Shown here piece after piece: positions 60,901 through 64,000 of a stretch of 64,000 bases of DNA. Origin of the DNA: Watersipora subatra. Taxonomy: Eukaryota; Bryozoa; Gymnolaemata; Cheilostomatida; Watersiporidae. A program made the translations under genes and the position numbers. Positions within the stretch are counted from its first letter, which is position 1. Every line of letters begins with the position of its first letter. The notes beneath the pieces were generated by a model. It made no database searches. It saw only the letters and a program-made list of their open reading frames with translations, and was not told the DNA's origin. Location of the stretch: contig NC_088711.1 in NCBI RefSeq assembly GCF_963576615.1, forward strand, positions 13,191,869 through 13,255,868, written 5' to 3'.

Positions 60901-62813
60901 ACCTTCCCAGCAGTCACCGATATGAGAGTGTCAATCAACTTCAATTTTGTATCCATATCTTGAATTTGTCCAACATATGTGAAGGCTTCTTGGATCATCT
61001 TAGTTACAGCCTAAAATAATGGTTTGCATATAGCTCAGAGCATTAGCCTACATTTAAAATTATTACTCAAAAATAATAGCAAGCATCTGATTTCGGAGTC
61101 TGATTCTCTTTAGTTTGTTCGTCTCCTTTAAATGCTTTCTGTCTAATTTCTCTTCTTTAAATCTCACCTTGTTGACTTACAGGGTTAATAATACTGATAG
61201 AAATATAAAAAAATAAGCAAAAAAGACTTCATACTAAATTATGTAATAGTTATCCATGTCCATAGTTCTTGATGTTAAAAACTAAATAATATATTATTTT
61301 TCAAATAGCAGCATGTTGGCATAATCAATGGTCAACACAACAAATTTAAAACAATGATATTAAACCTGAATTTACAAAGCTGTATGACTAAGGTTTTGTT
61401 TGCACTTGCTCATATAATTAACTGCAGATATTAAACCACAGCACATATCTCAAACAAATGAAAAAATAAATAATTCGTTAAAATTTTAGTACTCAAGGCT
61501 TTGGTCTGATCACTTCATTCTAATTTTTTTCAAATCCGAGAGACCAAACCATCTCAAACAACAAGCCAATATGACTATATTGACGCAATGAAGTCACTAA
61601 ATCATGAACCAATCATACTGGTTTTCTTCAAAGACTGCTTTTGGAAAAAGTATTATCAACAAAATCCAATCATGTGCAGCATAAAGTAAAAATTTATTCA
61701 TGTGTGGTCATCATAATTCTATAATAACAAATATCAAACAATAACAAACAAACTATATGTGATGATTGTTTGTAAGTCCAATTGGTTTTCCCATACCTGT
61801 TTCAGCTGTCCTCTCCGTTTAGTCAATAAAATAATATTCTCATTCAAAGCTGTATAATCTTTGGCCTCATAGCAAAGCCTCACAACTGCCACCAAAAGTT
61901 TTGCAGTAGAATGCATGTCAGCTGCAGTTCTTGTAAGCTTTTCAAGGCCAAGTAGTGTTTCGACTGCTTCTGCCACATTTCCCAGCTAAAAAAGCACACT
62001 ATATATTTGTACATACATAAATGCATAACCGAAAAAACTGAACTCACTCTCTTTTTTGTGATAGCTGTAACCAAATGTGTCTTCTTATAATGACTCTCAG
62101 TCCAACACAGCTAGCGATCATTTTCTGCAGTTTACTATTACTGAATCCGTCTCCTGGGAAAGTAGTAAACACAAATTTTGAAGATAAAACACATAATCTC
62201 ATTGACAACGGAAATAATAGCACAGCAAACACAAAACGTGGACGAAAAGCCGATTATGTCACTGCACTGTCTGTTTCTGTTGGTATGAACACATTTTCTT
62301 TATAGATATTCAACCTCATGTTTCTTCGGGGTAGTTAACTGGTTCTTGAAAAAAATGCTAAACTTATTGACTTAGTTGTATAGGTAAATATTAAGGCTTT
62401 TTGTGGTCTTGCATTTTATGTTTTCATTATTCATAGTAAGGATTTTTGACCAACACTTGAATTTCTTATACTACAATACACTATTTTCCTGCTATTCTTC
62501 CGTGTCACCATGAAAAAGATTTATTTGTAAAAAAATTCAGTTCAAGTCCAATTATGTCAACATCTTCAGCCAGAACTGCACATTTTAAATGATGAAGACG
62601 ACACCAAACCTTTGAATGAATGGACAAATTTGAGAATAAAGCTGTATGCACATGGATAAAAAGATACAATCATAATATAAAATTAAAAAAATATTGATAC
62701 AACTACTTTGATTTTACACTAACTTTAGCTAGTTGATCACATTGAGGAATCTTTTCGTCCACAGTGGTGCTATAATCCACTTCCATTTTCTGCAATTTTC
62801 CTTCGTCAGCCAT
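54918..62813 (-). CDS. PSMD12: PSMD12 / Rpn5, 26S proteasome lid subunit (10 exons)
   Basis: Non-ATPase subunit of the 26S proteasome regulatory particle lid, a PCI-domain scaffold of the complex that deubiquitinates and unfolds substrates. Coding exons, in transcript order: 62813-62724, 61985-61797, 61010-60903, 59586-59482, 59384-59232, 58909-58775, 58618-58506, 57813-57636, 57479-57402, 55130-54918. Every junction has GT/AG and the phases agree, giving 453 residues; the human protein is about 456. The family is recognised by [15 protein letters not shown] at the start, [60 protein letters not shown] and [16 protein letters not shown]. The C-terminal third is the PCI helical and winged-helix region, ending in a leucine-rich helix ([15 protein letters not shown]). 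The ATG has a good context (AAAATGG). No frameshift or missing segment is seen. Introns hold a SINE copy (60.0-60.4 kb) and a small GTAAGT-rich array (57.0 kb). Identification is from family knowledge; the exon borders are inferred. Confidence 0.95.
55852..56730. mobile_element. TTAA-flanked MITE with long inverted ends
   Basis: Starts AGGTTGACTTGCAACAAAA and ends with its inverse (TTTTGTTGCATGTCAACCT), flanked by TTAA on each side (55848-55851, 56731-56734). The inverted arms extend about 200 bases or more (shared CACCATGTCTTACTCTGTTG block). TTAA duplication is the piggyBac hallmark. No transposase frame. It lies in PSMD12 intron 9. Confidence 0.8.
57002..57112. repeat. 16-bp tandem repeat GTAAGTAATTAGCACC
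   Basis: About seven copies in PSMD12 intron 9. The GTAAGT is on the strand opposite to the gene, so it cannot serve as its donor. Confidence 0.8.
60040..60405 (-). mobile_element. tRNA-derived SINE, reversed copy
   Basis: On the minus strand: head TGCCTAGCGTTGCACGGGTA, tRNA-like segment with box B-like GTTCAAATCC near 60135, core TTATTGCTTTAACTGGACC, AT-rich tail. In PSMD12 intron 3. Confidence 0.7.
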
Positions 62814-63642
62814 TTTTACTGATGAGGAAGACTTGACATTAGCCTTTAGAAATGAACGCGTTTATTCTGCGTATAGATATATCTCTTAAACTCACTCTAT
62901 GGTTTAGCTTTTCTTCACCCTTTGGGCTTATTATCCGACGATTGTACTGTACAGTCACAGTGTTGTTTAGAGAGAGTTACGCCATCGGAAGTTTAAATAT
63001 TTTTAAGAGTTTCAAGCAAACTTACGTGGTCTTATAAAGTTCTGTTGCAAATTGAAGCATTTAATCAGAAATACAACTTATACACAAAAAAATTACCATT
63101 TTTATAGCCTTTTTATATACCAAAAAGATTTTCAGAATTTTCTGATTGTTTTCATGTATAGCACTACCATCTTATGCGTGGTAAGTTAAGTTTACACCAG
63201 ACTAAAAGTCCTGTGCCAACAGCTATCAATGATATACAGCCCCAATTGGCCCCATTTGGGCTGTATATCATTGCAGCTATAGAGTATCTCAAAGCGTATC
63301 AAGCCAACAGTATGTCAAACCGACCAAAACTTATAACTATGTAAAAGATGAACAAGAGTATTATTGCTATCTATCATAGAAGTACCAACTGCAAAGCCTC
63401 AGCTCATAGATATACCTCTGGCTTGATGTGAGGAAGTCACTGCCGCTGAAGAAGAGTCACTATATTGCCTATGTGGCTATTGTCTACAGAGTTTGCTAAA
63501 GTTGAAGCAAGTATGTGAAGGTTGTTGCACCAGCCCATTCAACACGTCTGGTATTCCACATTGTAGGTCAGGTTTTCAGCAAATAAAAAACTTTAAAGAA
63601 GGCGCTTTGTGTGAAGTTTCTGCTGACACATTTGCTGACACA
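62814..63642. other. Upstream of PSMD12
   Basis: 5' flank of PSMD12. No TATA or initiator could be assigned. It contains a hairpin at 63227-63273. Confidence 0.5.
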
Positions 63643-64000
63643 AATACATAAGTGAAACGCATGAAGGTACTCTGTCTGATCGAACCGAGAGAGAATGTAG
63701 AGGCAATTCCTACTCAAGAGTGTCCATGTGAATATTTTTTACTTTTACAATTTCTAGCTATTGCCTCTTGCAATAGCCGAAAATTTAAGATTAAAGTTGT
63801 GCTGTTACAGTTGCAATGTAATGGAACATTTGAAATAGCACAATTGAAAATTACAAATCAAGAAAAATGAATCATGGATTTTGAAGTGACTTTTAAAAAT
63901 TTCAAAAGAAGAACAAACGCAAAAGGTAATATTAATTCATAATAAAACGTACTTATCTAGCTTTAATCGTGATAAGGATACCATAGTTGAGCTAAATAAA
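63643..64000 (+). mobile_element. Repeat B, second copy, cut by the window end
   Basis: Same start (AATACATAAGTGAA) and the same sequence as 49785 onward, with few substitutions and a 6-base length difference that keeps an internal short frame open. Confidence 0.65.

Noticed and set aside
7881-62813. Operon or shared pathway, because all genes face the same way
   Set aside because: Gaps are large and repeat-filled, products are unrelated, and no trans-splicing leader or polycistronic sign is seen.

Overview
This window is eukaryotic: AT-rich DNA in which coding segments are short, split by GT-AG introns, and sit among many dispersed and tandem repeats. Two genes match conserved animal families from end to end, so it is an animal genome. 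The Ty3/gypsy-type retroelement, tRNA-derived SINEs, TA- and TTAA-flanked MITEs and heavy intronic minisatellite load suggest an invertebrate, perhaps a lophotrochozoan. The clade is a guess; no sequence here fixes it.

Layout, all genes on the minus strand. (1) 235-1717: two isolated exon candidates of unrecognised gene(s). (2) 1.7-7.5 kb: intergenic, with decayed repeats and a degraded coding-like island (4.69-5.66 kb). (3) 19400-7881: a 13-exon gene whose phases all agree. It encodes a 950-residue protein with three CCCH zinc fingers and a C-terminal RING-H2; I do not recognise this architecture. (4) 41307-20877: REXO1-like DEDDh RNA exonuclease, 18 exons, about 1016 residues. (5) 43064-48775: a Ty3/gypsy LTR retrotransposon with decayed frames, its integrase split by an 821-bp MITE. 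(6) 48.8-54.8 kb: nested repeats, no gene. (7) 62813-54918: PSMD12/Rpn5, 10 exons, 453 residues, apparently complete. (8) 62.8-64 kb: upstream of PSMD12, ending in a second copy of a repeat first seen at 49.8 kb.

The genes do not look like one pathway: proteasome lid subunit, nuclear RNA exonuclease, and a probable RNA-binding ubiquitin ligase. The most unusual theme is the relation between minisatellites and splice sites. A 49-bp array of about 35 copies carries REXO1's exon 4 acceptor in every unit. A 25-bp array carries a GTAAGT donor in every unit next to the leftmost exon. Two more arrays start at or within about 15 bases of exon donors. About 17 tandem arrays, roughly 8 kb by my addition, lie mostly in introns. 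All exon models were built by hand from reading frame, splice consensus and phase; they are predictions without transcript support.
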